Source: Atopsyche davidsoni (lineage: Eukaryota > Arthropoda > Insecta > Trichoptera > Hydrobiosidae). Taken from it: DNA of 64,000 nt. This document shows, piece by piece, positions 1 through 13,054 of the stretch. A program made the translations under genes and the position numbers. A model generated the notes under the pieces. That model had not been told where the DNA came from. It saw nothing but the letters and a program-made list of their open reading frames with translations, and ran no database searches. Each line of letters starts with the position of its first letter. Position 1 is the first letter of the stretch. The stretch lies in the NCBI GenBank assembly GCA_022113835.1, contig JAILWY010000018.1, positions 15,601,501 to 15,665,500 on the forward strand. Reading direction: 5' to 3'.

Positions 1-3000
1 ATAACAAAATAATATCAGGTACATATTTTCCATCATTTAATTTTTTTTTGTGTTTACATTTTTATAACTCAAGAAACAATATATTGTTCTATATATATAT
101 TCCTGTCTGGCAGCTTAATACAAATATCGATCGTTAATTAGCATCCTAAAACAGATCACATAATGAAACAAATAAATGAATTTGAACAAAACGTGTAAAA
201 CTTATTTATAAAATCTCCAGGTCCTTCTCTGACATTTGTTACGTCGGTAAACCGTTTTATTTGAGTCATAAACCTTTAAAAAATAAACTACAAATGGCCT
301 TTAGAGCGGGACCGACAGCCGCGACCGCTCTCCTCTCACATAAGATCCACGAGTTTATGAATGAAACAAAATTAACATACTCCGTATTCACAAATAAACC
401 ACTTGAGTTTATGCTAACGATTTCATAAATACGTTTGTTTAAAGCTCGTACAAATCTGAGAGTTAACTAAGGAGCCGATATGCGTAACAGGGGCTGTAAA
501 TGCCTGATCTGTGGGTTACTGCCTATTCCACGGTGTGGGATTAATACTTAAAAGGCACATTAGACAGGTCATTTTGAATACAAAATAATCATGTTGGATT
601 ATTTTACAGGTACTTTAAAATATATACAGACATATATATAAATATATAAGCGCATAAATGTATGACGGAGAAGTTTATCTATATATATTAAACGTAATAA
701 AATTACATAATAAGTTGATAGCGGTTGTATCCGTACACACAGTTTGTATTATTTTGTAATTACTCTAAAATGAACAAGCCAGGATTCAACTTTTATTCAA
801 ACTTGAGTATCCTTAATTTAATGTATGTTTGTATATTTACCTGTTAGTTTTACGTTATAATCTTACTTAATACAACATAATTTCAATTAGTTAAAATACA
901 AATCAACCGAGATAAACTACTACATACGTCTTTATAGTTTCCATTATTGGTAATCAAATGCTTCGGTGGGTTTTAGTAGTGTGATTAATTAATTTTAATT
1001 AATAGTGGAATTTCAGGAGTCGAACTGACATCATAAATAATGTACAGAGAACCAAGAGCTTGACTTCCTCTGAAGTTGCGAATTGGCCGGCATTCGTAGT
1101 ACACGGCAATGAATATTTAACACTTGAAAAATTATGTAGATATGTAAATACAAGATTAATGTGCGGTTACAGTTCAACTCGTATTACGCAAACATTTTTC
1201 TGTCTTACCGTACAGTTAAGTTAGCGGATTTTATTCAATTATATGAAATGGAATTATTCCATCCAAATTAACTGAACAACATACTTTTTTTATAATTAAT
1301 CATGTATATTATAATTATAAGGTGTATAGAAATAAATTTCCTACATATTTTTAATTAGTAGCATGATTTTTTCAACCTTATTACTTGTGTCAATCTGTTC
1401 AAAATTATGAATGTGTTATTCTGTGTATCTGTAATTTATTTTTGTTGCTTAGCAAAAGAGTACAAGACAAACTCAGTAAGCTTAGTTTCAAAATTTAAAA
1501 AACTGTGCAATCTTAAATCCCGCTCGCTTCATATGTTTAGTTATTTTTCAAAATGTGATCATATTATCAACATTTATCGCTTCCGTGAAGAAAAAGCCAT
1601 CATTGTTGCCGGCCATCATAGATACAAAATAAAACAATAATTTAACCTTGAAAGACTGGCACAAATGTTATATTTCATTATTAATATCCAAATGACAAGT
1701 GAAGTTTAAAAGCTTTATTACACAGCCTGTCATCTGCATTTGTTTTATTGCAAGTATAATTTTGAAGTTAATGAATCACTTTTAATTTTAAATAATACAT
1801 CCGGATAAACATAGTACATAATTTTATGAAATGTCATTATTTGCCCTAGCGTTCGTGCCATAGAAGAATGCAGGATGCCTTCCTTGTATTTGGCGTCGAA
1901 ATATTGCAAGAACTTGTTGAATCCTTGCGTGCAGCAACGCGCTTATGAATCCAAATTAATTCAGCTCTTTATTCAAAGCAAACCGGAAATTCATCTCCCG
2001 CGATGGGCGCGTGCGCGTTCGCATATGATGAAATAATTTAACGAAAAAACTAGAATAATAATTATTTAACCGGTTGAAAAGCTGGGCCCGGTGGTCGAGG
2101 AGTGTGCTCGAATAAGCAGCCGAACTCGGCTGCCTATTTTATATCTACCTAATTAGTATTATTAAAAGAGATTTAGGATTTTCCATCACACTTGGTTTTT
2201 CGGCTATGTTGAGATTTAATGTTAGAAATTAATTAGTTTTAAAGTGGCAAGTAGGTACCTACGTAGCGTGGCTTTTAAATTAGTCAGATAATACTGTTTC
2301 GAGTCAAACTAAGTAGCCAATAAAACTCTGTATCAGTTTAGGATCAAAATAACGATATCTTTCTAATAAAATGCCAATCTCGTATTTTTATTTCTTTGAT
2401 AAAGATTTTTATATTCTGCCCACAGCCGTTTGCATTCTGTCAGATTTATAAATAAGTTATTTACTTAAAATATAAAACAAACATTCTCAAGACTTTACGT
2501 ATGATTTGACACATTTTTTTTACCTAAAAAATCTTAATTTAAAATATTTTTAATAAGTTTGGTGTTATTATTTATTCAGTTAGATTCAATAATACATATA
2601 ACATACGAAGATTCGAACCTCCAAACCCTTATTCAGCCATTTTCCTTATCTATAAGAGTTTTTATGAGGCAAATATTGCATATTTATTTAAAAAATTCGT
2701 TATAACCATATTTAACCCTAAAAAAACTTTATATTATTTGATGATAATTAATATCAACGTAAATTTTGATTTTTATTAAAAATGTTTAAAAAAACTATTG
2801 CTTTTTAAATTTCAATTACCACAGAAATGTTATAAATATTAAATTATCTTAGAAGAAGACATGTTTTTCTTTTTATATTGCTACTCACCTTCGAATGAGA
2901 CAAAAACATCCTTATGTTTACTATTCCACCAAAAAAGTTTTTTTAATTTTATTCAGCACCTAAATTAAAAAAAAAAATAACCTGAAGTTTTCTACAGCTT

Positions 3001-3230
3001 AATCATTGTTTCGTGCTAACTTTCCGTAGGTATTTTACAAGCTAAACACATTTGACCGCATCTTCATTTGAAGACATCGAATCACTGCATAAGACGGCCG
3101 ATGACTTTTTTCACTTTTAATATGAAGTTAAATATAAAATATCAACACATAAAATTTGTCACAATAAATAATGCTATGACAGAGCAATATCGCGCTGAGT
3201 GATATTTTTTTGTAAAAATTACAATAGATT
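1..3230. other. AT-rich intergenic DNA, no gene seen
   Basis: Uniformly AT-rich with no convincing ORF, tRNA or long repeat. Short items include a palindromic TTAATTAATTTTAATTAA-like run near 985-1003 and a GC-richer patch at about 2080-2135 with a small hairpin (GCAGCCG/CGGCTGC arms) that may be a repeat remnant. The 77-aa frame at 1407-1640 has no recognisable domain. Confidence 0.5.
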
Positions 3231-3234
3231 AATC

Positions 3235-3500
3235 TAATCCGAACGCGCGATGCGGAATCTCGCAAGCCTACTCCCTACGCACTTCACCTTTAGCGACTCG
3301 TGTAAATAGCTAATCAGGAATTCACGCAGAGTCTAGCAGGTGAGACCGAACACAATACAATTTATGCATATTTTAATATCAGTTACCTCGCATTCGGCTG
3401 CTTAGCCAACCGTCTGTGCGAGCTGATACAGTTCAGCTCACCCGGCTCAGCGCCGACGGCCAGCCCGACTCGGTTTTGGAGCATCCGAGTCTATTTGTTT
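3235..3500. promoter_or_regulatory. GC-richer islet, candidate cis-regulatory element
   Basis: Two GC-richer patches (3240-3345 and 3385-3490) stand out from AT-rich flanks, with no reading frame and no visible repeat. An AGCTGATACAGTTCAGCT imperfect palindrome is at about 3420-3437. Function is inferred only from composition and position in the vvl desert. Confidence 0.25.
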
Positions 3501-4474
3501 TTTTAACAGTTTTTTGCCTCTCGTGGTTTTTTTATGTTTAATCTCTCGGATTCCTGATTTTCACTTCCCACCTTCGGCGATTGGATGAGCCAGATCATGC
3601 GTTAACAACAAATGGTATGGTAATTTTAATACTTGAGAATATTAATTACACGCAGCACGCGCAGAATATTAATATGAAAACGACCGCGCATTATAACTAT
3701 TGAACTCTTTAGTTTTGCAATAAAACTTATTTTCTATTAAAAATAAAAATTTACTAAAATAAAATATCAGATTAAAGTTTAAAAAGTTATACTTCTACAT
3801 ATTAATAAAAAGATTTTTTGTTTATATTAGTATATACATTTAAGCTATGCATGTTTCTTATGCGCTATTTAAAAAAAATATTGGAAAATAAGTACTTCAT
3901 GCATGGTGGATCTTTTAAAAAGAATTCATTTTATCTTCCTCGGGATGACTCAATACCCCATAATTACATCAAGCCTAAGAAAATGTGATCAAGAAAATTA
4001 CAAATTAATTTTAATAATTGTAGGTTGAAGTAACAAGGCGACGCTCTAAGACGACAGCTTACATTTTATTTAAAACGTTTAAAATGACAAACATTTTATC
4101 AATTTCTTTTTTAGCAAGAAAAGTGTATTTCAATATAATAAAGAAGATGAAGGTTTTAACATAAACAACTATCGATCTCTGATAAGTACACATATGGCAT
4201 CATAAAACTGTAAATCGTCTGCTTTATTAAATGATGGTAGAAGTATATATACTTCTTTTTTTTTAAATCGGGCATGTAAAAAGTTAACAACACGTTGATC
4301 TTTATAATGAGCGCTACACGGACCTCGTACATTCATTAATCAATAAACGATAAATCATTAGTAATTTTTTATTGGTTTTTGCAGTTATACTAACCTTTAT
4401 AGTAAACTAATATTTTAGCTCCTGAGCAGGTGCACAATATAAAAATAAAGGTAGTCAAAAATTTGAATAAATAC

Positions 4475-4925
4475 CTGCGCCTAGCTGCACTGCTCTTCGC
4501 GGCCTACTCGGCCACCGGCTCGCTATAAATCACGATCAATTGTCAGAAGCCTCCCACGGCCCGCCCCGTGGCTCGCGGGCCGGCGACTCGGCGCGCCTGG
4601 CGGCCGTGCACCTCCGCCCGGGTACCGCCATGTAAATATCTAGCCGTCGGTGTATTTGCACACACTAAGGTAGCGGGGCCTTGAAATTTGAATATTTATT
4701 TAACCAAGGTCGACATTGTTTGATTCATAATTCCGTACAGGCCAGCGGTTGCGAACCGACAAGCTGTATTTGGGAAACCGCGCAGTAAAATAAATTACGA
4801 CGAAGGACTGATGAAGACGCTCCAGCGCCGACAGCCGGAGCGGCCGACGCGCGCACGCCTCGTGTTTACAATTTTAAATATATAAATCCATTACATTGTG
4901 TGCAGGTGGAGTGCACCGCGATCGG
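4475..4925. promoter_or_regulatory. GC-rich islet pair, candidate vvl distal element
   Basis: A compositional island at 4475-4690 carries GCTATAAATC, a CAATTG E-box-like site and GTATTTGCACAC (an octamer variant) at about 4648-4659. A second patch at 4740-4915 follows. No coding potential is seen. The sharp GC step and mixed factor-like motifs fit an enhancer; this is inference. Confidence 0.3.
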
Positions 4926-5689
4926 AGAATTTACTACGCTGAATTTGAATGAAATGAAAATGAAGCGTAATACAGTAATTTGCATGATTAGTATTTGAAA
5001 ACGTGGAAATAATTACGGTAAATTTTACTACTTACTGATTTTTTTAAAAATTGTAATCATATGTTTTTCTCCCGTGATTTTATTTAAACATGAAAATAAT
5101 GAAAATACATTACAAGAGCTAGAAGTTAGCAGTTACCCTACCCACCAATAGCGAGAAGCTACTGTTAAAATGAAAATAATAAAGAATCAAGTAAGTATAC
5201 TTGTGTTTAATCTGGTACGTTGCACCTTCGAAACTTTTGTTGCCGCATTCAGACTTATGAAACCAAAAACGGTAGATTGTCATCATATTTGTATTGTACA
5301 TCAAACATAGTAAACGATTATGGTAAGATACAATATAGATAAATTAAATCCAATATTAATAATATCAGATTAAGAACGATATTTTATACTTATATAAAAA
5401 ATTTCAGCAAAAGAAAATAATAACATGCTTACTCAAATTAATTACCATAAAATTAATAAAAAACTGTAAATTGTTAATGCTATTCTAAAATTGCCTTATT
5501 AGGTTTTTATACCAAAAACAAACGTCTCCTTGATTCAAATAATTAGCGATTAACAGTGTTTTTATTTATCTTGCTGTTACGCTTTTGGCCATACAGAGCT
5601 AAATGCTAATAGTCGGAATTTTCACCCGTGTAATAAAAAATAATTAATAGACATAAATTCTTGCCAGAAAAAAGGTACCTCCGCTTCCT

Positions 5690-5860
5690 AAACAGTCCGT
5701 GGGCCGAGATACCGCGACGCCAGATACCCATCTTGTCACGCTCGGCATCCCTGCTCTCGCCTCGCGCTCGCCCGCGGGGCTCCTCGTCCGGCGCTCCTCC
5801 GGCAGCCGCCGCAGCCTGACAAGTCTGGGAAGCCCGCCACCTGCAGAATCCCAACAATCA
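5690..5860. promoter_or_regulatory. GC-rich islet
   Basis: GC-rich segment in an AT-rich stretch. It is open in two opposite frames (67 and 83 aa) only because GC-rich DNA lacks stops; both translations are low-complexity Arg/Ala/Ser. No repeat hallmarks are seen. Candidate regulatory element by composition only. Confidence 0.2.
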
Positions 5861-6157
5861 TTTCAGTTCATAGAGCCTTCAAAAATATTCGCAAAATCTT
5901 AAATATACACTTAACAAAAATCTTAACTGTTGTTAGTTTTCAGCCTTTGAATCAGCGTGTACCCTGAGCGTACGTAAAGGAGTAGTGGACTTGGAATGGT
6001 TGTGGAGTACTTTGTCGAGGTGGGAGGGTTCCTGCTATTGTTTCTGTGGCTTGCTGCATAAGGTGTATCAGATCTTAACGCCCGAGTTTTGTAATGAAAT
6101 AATTATATAATCACGCTATTGGGCAGCAGCAATACACAGACTTTTCCTTCCTAGTAA

Positions 6158-6241
6158 GACCCGGGGACTCACTACACTGGAGTGTGTGCTCAGTAGAATG
6201 GTGGCCAACTTCGTTTGAGGAGAGGCACTTTATGAAGAATG
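6158..6241 (+). repeat. Dispersed repeat, copy 1
   Basis: Contains GACCCGGGGAC-CACTACACT followed about 30 bp later by TGGTGGCCAAC...GAGGAGAGGCAC. The same two blocks occur in the same order at 38030-38152, and relatives of the second block are at 13010-13054. Diverged interspersed element of unknown class, probably a short non-autonomous retroposon or a LINE tail. Confidence 0.5.
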
Positions 6242-7325
6242 CATGTTGTCAATTTGTTGATATTTATACAACAGTCCAAAATTATTTCCATTTCTTTTAA
6301 AACCACCATGTATTTGTCTGCCAAACTTTACACGCGAGGAAACCTAAACCACTATTTGAAGGAGACCGCTTGCAACGCGCTCCAATACAAAAAGTCACAA
6401 TGATTTGCTATTGCCGGTTAAAAAATAAATTCTCAAATTATTTCGAAAACTCGTTATTTTCTATCAAAATTAGAAGGCCAGAGCCGGTCACCTCTGGAAA
6501 CCACACCAGACATGCAAGCATCCATTCGCGATGGCCGTTCTCACTTATCGCCGTAATGAGCCGAAGCTTCCAGACTTATTTCGAAATGATCCATTAAACG
6601 GCCATCTCCGTACGATTCGCTATTTACTAATATATCAATCCGCTTGTCTAAGTTCGTGCTCGGCTTCTGTAACCGTTGGGTTTCGTGATGATTTTTTTAA
6701 ACCTCTATCGAGGCAGTTCAATATCGACTCGCCGGATAAGTGAGCGCATAATCTTTACAAATTGAATAAACGCGAAATGCTTATTTATTTTGACCGGTGT
6801 CATGTTCTTTAGCTCCTCGGGCTTTTTTCTCAGATTATATAAAAACTTAATTAATTCTTTTATTATGCGGAAATATTTCAACAGGTAGGAACTTATTTTT
6901 ACTACTCCCAAAATATAATTTTATTATTTATATTCGACTATAAATTTTATTGCTAAGTATAAAAATGAAATCATGTTTTTCATATGAAAAAAATCACACT
7001 TTCGAAACAATCGATTTTGATTTTTTTATAGCATAATATATTATCACATAAATTATACAAATCGACAGATATTTATATTTCTCAAAATTCTAAGCATGCA
7101 ACACATAATCACATTTTTACTATCTTTGAATATATAAACAAAAACAGGATGACTTGAGTATTTTTTTTATAATTCTAAAAGACTTTTGGATGATGTTGAA
7201 AAATCTCTAGTTAAGACGACCACCCAAATGTACATTGTGCGAAAGTGCAAACACTGTACAGTTTAACAGTATCAAATGTAGACGAATAATTAAGTTTTAG
7301 TGTCATAAACTTTATAACGATTATC

Positions 7326-7537
7326 AAATTTGGTACTTGTTTTTTATCCGACCACCAAAATTTTTTAATGTACATGTACTCGCAGAGTTAAGAATCTATC
7401 ATATGACGATGAGTCCCGTTGTGGCGTTTATTTCGTTCCTTTGCAGATTTCCATGACCGCTCGGTTCGTTGGGTTAGGTTAGGTTAGGTTAGGTACAAGT
7501 TTTTTGGTGGTCGGATAAAAACAAAAACCTCAAATTT
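7326..7537. mobile_element. Terminal-inverted-repeat element (MITE-like) of about 212 bp
   Basis: The left end carries TTTTTATCCGACCACCAAAA and the right end its exact reverse complement (7341-7360 and 7501-7520 region). Weaker pairing extends outward to AAATTT at both edges, giving inverted repeats of about 35 bp. The interior has no ORF and includes four TTAGG units next to the right arm. A target-site duplication is not clear. Size and structure fit a MITE; the superfamily is not assigned. Confidence 0.7.
7474..7493 (+). repeat. Interstitial (TTAGG)4
   Basis: Four perfect tandem TTAGG units, the telomere repeat of most insects, placed immediately inside the right inverted repeat of the 7326-7537 element. 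Too short to be a telomere; it probably travels with the element or arose as a simple repeat. Confidence 0.85.
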
Positions 7538-7609
7538 AAATAGAGAGTAGTTTGTGACATAGTAAGGAGGAATCGAATAAAATAGCCTCGTGAGTAGAGA
7601 ATACACACG

Positions 7610-7800
7610 AGCGTCTCCGTTCCGGCGGGCATGGCGCCGCGCAGCTTCCCAGGCGGCGGGCGCGGCGACCTGGCGGCCCGTAACTTGGGATTTTTATTGA
7701 AATTGGTCAAGTGTCAAACAAAAAACAATCTCGACCATTTGGCCTCTCGCTTGGCCCGCGATAGAGGCGAGGTTCACAGGCGACCGCCAAGTACTGTTCT
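7610..7800. promoter_or_regulatory. GC-rich islet with SOX-like and E-box motifs
   Basis: GC-rich patch just outside the TIR element. It includes AAACAATCT (SOX-like), CAAGTG and an AT-rich core. The 62-aa frame at 7631-7819 begins in GC-rich DNA and has no domain. Candidate regulatory DNA by motif content. Confidence 0.25.
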
Positions 7801-8574
7801 CTTTACGTTACTGGGATAGATATTTTAAGCATTGATAATAACTAGTTGGAAAAAAGACCCGTGCAGATAATTAAGACTGCTTATGAAATTACTCATAAAA
7901 TTAATTCGACTATAACATTTCAGATAGCCTTGTGTATATTTTTAGGGGCTGTCACGTATTATGTAATTGAAAACCAGGTTTACTATGTTTAGGAAAACCT
8001 TGTGCGGGGTCAATAATCATTTTTTTAAAAATGTATTGTACTTTTCAGACGTTCCCTGTGTAACATTTAGCACAAAACAGAATGGAAGAAGGCAAAGAAG
8101 CCAATAAGGCCGTCTGAATTCATCTTTTTCAGTTTCGGGTAGCAGGTGACAAAACTCACGAGAAAATAGTGAAATCTAGTCTCCACCCAGGGAACAAAAT
8201 ATTAATTTAATGTAATTTCTACAAACGTATAGTTTTTATAGACTCTACTATCATCATCTAAGATGGCAAACTGGAGTTTTACAAATAAACCATAAGTATT
8301 AAATTTATTTAATATCAATATTATTAAAGTTAAATTTTTCATCTTTAAAAGACTATCAGAAGCTTAAATTTATAAACTCAAGCCCGCAAGAGACCATTCT
8401 TCTGTCCAGCTTAGTCTAAGAGATTCAAAACACCTGTATAACCTGTAGATCCTTACTGTTACTAATTAAGCTTATATAAGCTAAAAGCCATAAATTAACA
8501 GCAGATAGAAATCACTAATTTATTTAATTACCTATTTAAATATCGTAATTATATAACAATGAGGCTGTATATTT

Positions 8575-8860
8575 AATTTGATTTTGAAGCCCCCGTTCGG
8601 CGAGCATTACGCAAGAGGTCCCGGCTCTCTAGCCGCGGTAAGAGCCGCCGAGTGTCACCAGCTGTGTCATAACATCTCCCGAGCCAGTTTTTGTCAGGTG
8701 GGCAACTGCGCTTTCGCAGGTGCCACTAAGATTATACCAATAAATATAGCTACGACTAATACCACGCTAGAGCGTGATTGTATCAAACAGATAATTATTA
8801 AAATAATATTTAATATCATAATCCTCGTTCATAGAGGCCGGGGATAAGATTTGTTTCACT
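8575..8860. promoter_or_regulatory. GC-richer islet with E-boxes and homeodomain-like core
   Basis: Contains CAGCTG and CAGGTG E-boxes about 40 bp apart (around 8659-8700), then TAATTATTAAAATAATATT, a homeodomain-type AT core. The 89-aa frame through it shows no domain. Inferred candidate enhancer. Confidence 0.25.
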
Positions 8861-11800
8861 TGGACTTGGCAACGTTTACATCGACAGCAGAAAACTCAAT
8901 CAACGCAACGAAAAGGTGACGAATTTCCGACAAAAACGATAAACTTGAGCGGCACGAACGCTTTCAAAGTAACGAAGTAGCATTATTTTATATTCTGGAG
9001 ATACAAGAACCGGATAATTTGAAAATATTAAAATAATTTGAATTTATAATCTATTCGGAGTCTATTTTTCTGATGTCAGTAAGCATTATTAAATTTTTAT
9101 ATTTTAAAGATTGAGATTTGCTGGAGTCTGCTCTTCCGAAATGTATCTTAAAACTGCTGTTCATATCTAATTGTATTTATGTAAATCTGAAAAGAACATT
9201 GCTTCTATTTTTGCATTATTTCGTAATCAGACTTTTTGTCGTTATCTCAATATACAGGAATATTCTTGTTTTCATAAATATATATTGTATGAAGTATTTT
9301 TAAATACGCGCTGTCTTTTTATAAATATTAACAATACACACAAATGGTGAATATCCACGATTTTCTAGTTAAACAATTGAGATCGAGTTGGCATACTTTT
9401 AATAATCAGTAGATTAAACAAAATAACACTAAAGATTTAAATTTTTTGTAGAGTGATGCGATTAGAAATAATGTTATAAAAAATAGACTTGATGCAAGTA
9501 AATACATATCTGCTTGCATATCTGAAAGTACAAATGCTATCGGCATTGAGTAGATATTAAATCACTGAGTTCATATTTTAGTGTTTTTTTTATTTATAAA
9601 AAAACAAGTTTCAACCTTCATTTATTTAAAGTTGATACAATATTAAACTATAATATTATTGATATATAATGTAAAAAATAACTACTAAAAGCTTATTATT
9701 TATTATTTGTGAATTTCTTTAGTACTGACTTTATATACCTACTTATATGTAAATATTAAAATGTGGTTGACTGTTTTTGATGGGTTGAACGCCTGTTAGT
9801 TTTAACTGGGAAAGTAAAGCATGTTAGTATATATATATATGACTTATTTTTTATTAAACATTAAAAATAACATTTAGTATTTTCCTTCAAATACATTGTT
9901 TGCCATTTTGTTGACTTAATGAATATTGCGTCGTTCACATTGAAATTCGCATATTTAAGAAGAAGCCTGCAGATCTGTTATCAGATGTCCCATAGCAACC
10001 AAACTAAAAACAAACGCAAGGCTAACCACAAACAATAAAATATATTTAATAGTCACTTTGCTGTTAGGAAAATACGATTTTTTTTAAATCAATCTCCTAT
10101 ATTCAAAATAAAATAACAAAAAAAAAAACAAATTTGATTTATACTTTGAATGTAGAAATGTAGTGAAAGAACTTTTTATTTGAATTTTAAATGACCTCTT
10201 TATTTTTTATCAATCAATTTCAATGAAATTTATTTCTGAACGCAGTATATCATGTAAGCATTAAATGAAATTGCAATCAATGTTTCTATTTAAAATTTCA
10301 ATTACAATTTTTTTCCAGAACATGATTATTTTGGTTCAGCTCTGTGCAATTTTTTTTATTCTCCAAGCTGAGTAATTTGACATTAAATATCACTAAAAAT
10401 ATTATTTCACTAATTCCCTACGTCCGTTTGAAGTAGGAAACTGTATATTTTTAATTAAAAAAATCTCTTTTTATCAACTTTGTTTTATTGTTCCTTAAAA
10501 CAATGCCAAAGGTCAAATGCTTTAAATTTTCCGTTCTCATTACAATAATTTCAAGTGTTCTATACAAACAATTTGGTTGCATTTCAGTAAAGGCTATTCT
10601 GGTTTAACAGTAAAGAATCAATTAAGATTTTATGCCTTAATAACTGACCTGTGTCGTGACGGTAATGATCTACAGATCTAATATTAAATCTGAAATAGCG
10701 TGGAATTCTTTGGTCAAAATCAAACGCAAGCCTATGTTACACTCCCCACAAACAATTGTTATGTAAATTAAGTGAACTATATAAATAAATAATGTAAACT
10801 ATGGGGTTTTCTAAAAAAAATGCGCTTTAACTTTCCACTAAAATGTTTGTATCATTTAACTCTGTATTAAGTATTTCGAAGTATAAAAAAAGTATCACAC
10901 AATGTATCACGATACCTCAATCAATTCGTCGGGGTGTACTGAATACTTAATCGGAAAACCGTAAAACTACATTGTACAGTCTACTTTTTTCCGGGAAGTC
11001 TATATGCAAATGTCGGGGATTCTGAGGCTCTCTTGTTCCAGAAACATTACCGATGGTCCCCATCATCAAGTTCGGGTGAATGCCGCTACAATGTAAGACT
11101 CATGCTTATAAAAGTTTATCGTACAGGCACATCGCGCATGATGCACCCATCGCCTGTCCGTTTTTTTCAGATCTGGTCCAGGCTTTTTACATTACGATAT
11201 CGTTAAGTTTCTAACTGCAAATGATATTGAATGTGGAACATGAAATCGCCTCGTAATCTTCAATCTTTGCAGTCGTGAATACATTATGTAAATTGTCTAA
11301 CTTTGTTATGTAAATGTTTGCAAAATCAGCAAAATATAATAATTTGCGGTGCAAATTAGTATTTATTTTTTTACTATCTATCATTGCCTGTTTGAAAACA
11401 AACATTTATTTTTTTTGAATCGCGCGATGACATAATTGATACCTTGGAATCGGCTGTCTTTAGAGCTAGACTACCTGTTATTTTGTTAGTATAATTATAA
11501 TGCAGTTAGCCGCATAAGCTGAACAGGACGGGGGTTAAAAAAATACGTGTCAATGTTTATATTTTATTCGTATTTATTGTAATTTATTCATTTTTAGTTT
11601 TTTTTTTAATAACAAAATTTATAAACTATTTTTTTACAGTTGTTACTTAGCAGATTTATACATCACATACATTGCATAAAACGTAGACTCGCTTCTTTAC
11701 AAAACGTTATTATTTCTACATTTTTTTATTGTTTTCATTTAATTGTAGTAAATTACAAGAAAAGTGTCGTTTTATTAAATCGATAAAACGTATTTAACTG

Positions 11801-12160
11801 CTTCATAAAGACTTTCAGAAACATATTTATTTATTTAGAGTTTAATTTTTTGAAATATTAAATTGGCTGTCAACTTATAATCGCCATAAATCCAATTAAC
11901 TTGCTATTCTTTTAAAAGCTTTCGGTGTGCACAGACAAGAACAATTGTATTCGATTATAAAATATTTACAGCAGTTTGTATAAAAACAAATTTGTAACAA
12001 GCAATAAATTCAACGGATTGTACAGTTGTACATTGGCAGATTTTCAATTATTTAATTTCGTAAGTGATCTCGAATGACAATTCGGCGATCTGTTATCCCT
12101 CGCGGCGGTGCTTTTACACAGGCGCAGGCCGATGGCTGAATTTCAAATAATAATAAAAAG
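8861..12160. other. AT-rich intergenic DNA, no gene seen
   Basis: Long AT-rich stretch with poly-A/T runs. A perfect octamer ATGCAAAT is at 11004-11011 in a slightly GC-richer patch (10980-11130). Nothing else could be supported. Confidence 0.5.
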
Positions 12161-12901
12161 GGATACTTAATGCGTGGGTGTCGGGAATATAGACGATATC
12201 CGACTTGTTATTTTGCCCTCTTGCCGTCGGATGGCGACCCGCCGAGCGCTCTCGCAAGGATTCGAGCGCCGGATTCTCGAGTCGAAAGGTGTTTTCGTAT
12301 TAATACGGTATTTAAATTGCATAAGAAGCATGTGAGTAAAATTTTAAAAAAGTATAATATAATCGGATTCAATAATATTTTTAGATAAATACACGAAAAG
12401 TTTACAAAAGCATCTAAATAGACATGTAACAACCGAACAGGTACTTCTGCATTTACAACAATATTTTATAATTAAAAATAATATAAATGAAATATTATTC
12501 TTTAAATACAAATTATTATATTGACTTCCTTGTGATAAGCTCATTTATTTACTACAACATCAATATGTGTATATTTAAATTGTTGTTTTTGATCTCTGGT
12601 AGGGTATCAGAATGCTCATGGTTCACACCTGTCCACAACACACCTCTGTATATCCACAGTTTCCATATAACTTACCTCTACCTATCTGTCTACATAACTG
12701 TACGGTTATAGTATTTTATTAATCCGTTCCGTTTTTTTGTTTTGTTTCGGTAAAAGAGAAATTAAGAAACGAAATACAAGTACATAAATAGCAAAATATT
12801 TCAGATTGAGTTAAAAATTTGAAACCAAAATTGCATTAAATAGAAATTATGTTGCTAAGTTCACGTAAACGAAAAACTGGAACAAATCTTGAGAAAAAGA
12901 T

Positions 12902-13054
12902 GCATTGGAAAGAGAAATCTAACGTGGATGCGGAATTTAAGCCAGTAGTTGGAAGTCAGGAGTACAGCAGAATTAGTAAGACTGGCTCAGAATAAACACA
13001 CTTTCGGTGAAATGGTCACTAACCTCCTCTGAGAAAAGGCTCTAAGAGAAGAAG
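12902..13054 (+). repeat. Dispersed repeat, copy 2
   Basis: Starts with GCATTGGAAAGAGAAATCTA and continues to ATGGTCACTAACCTCCTCTG and AAGAGAAGAAG at 13010-13054. The start matches 18061-18086 and the end resembles the second block of copies 1 and 4, linking four sites into one family. Diverged, with no coding remnant. Confidence 0.5.

Noticed and set aside
7474..7493. Telomere or chromosome-end signal
   Set aside because: Only four TTAGG units, enclosed by a transposable element with unique DNA on both sides.
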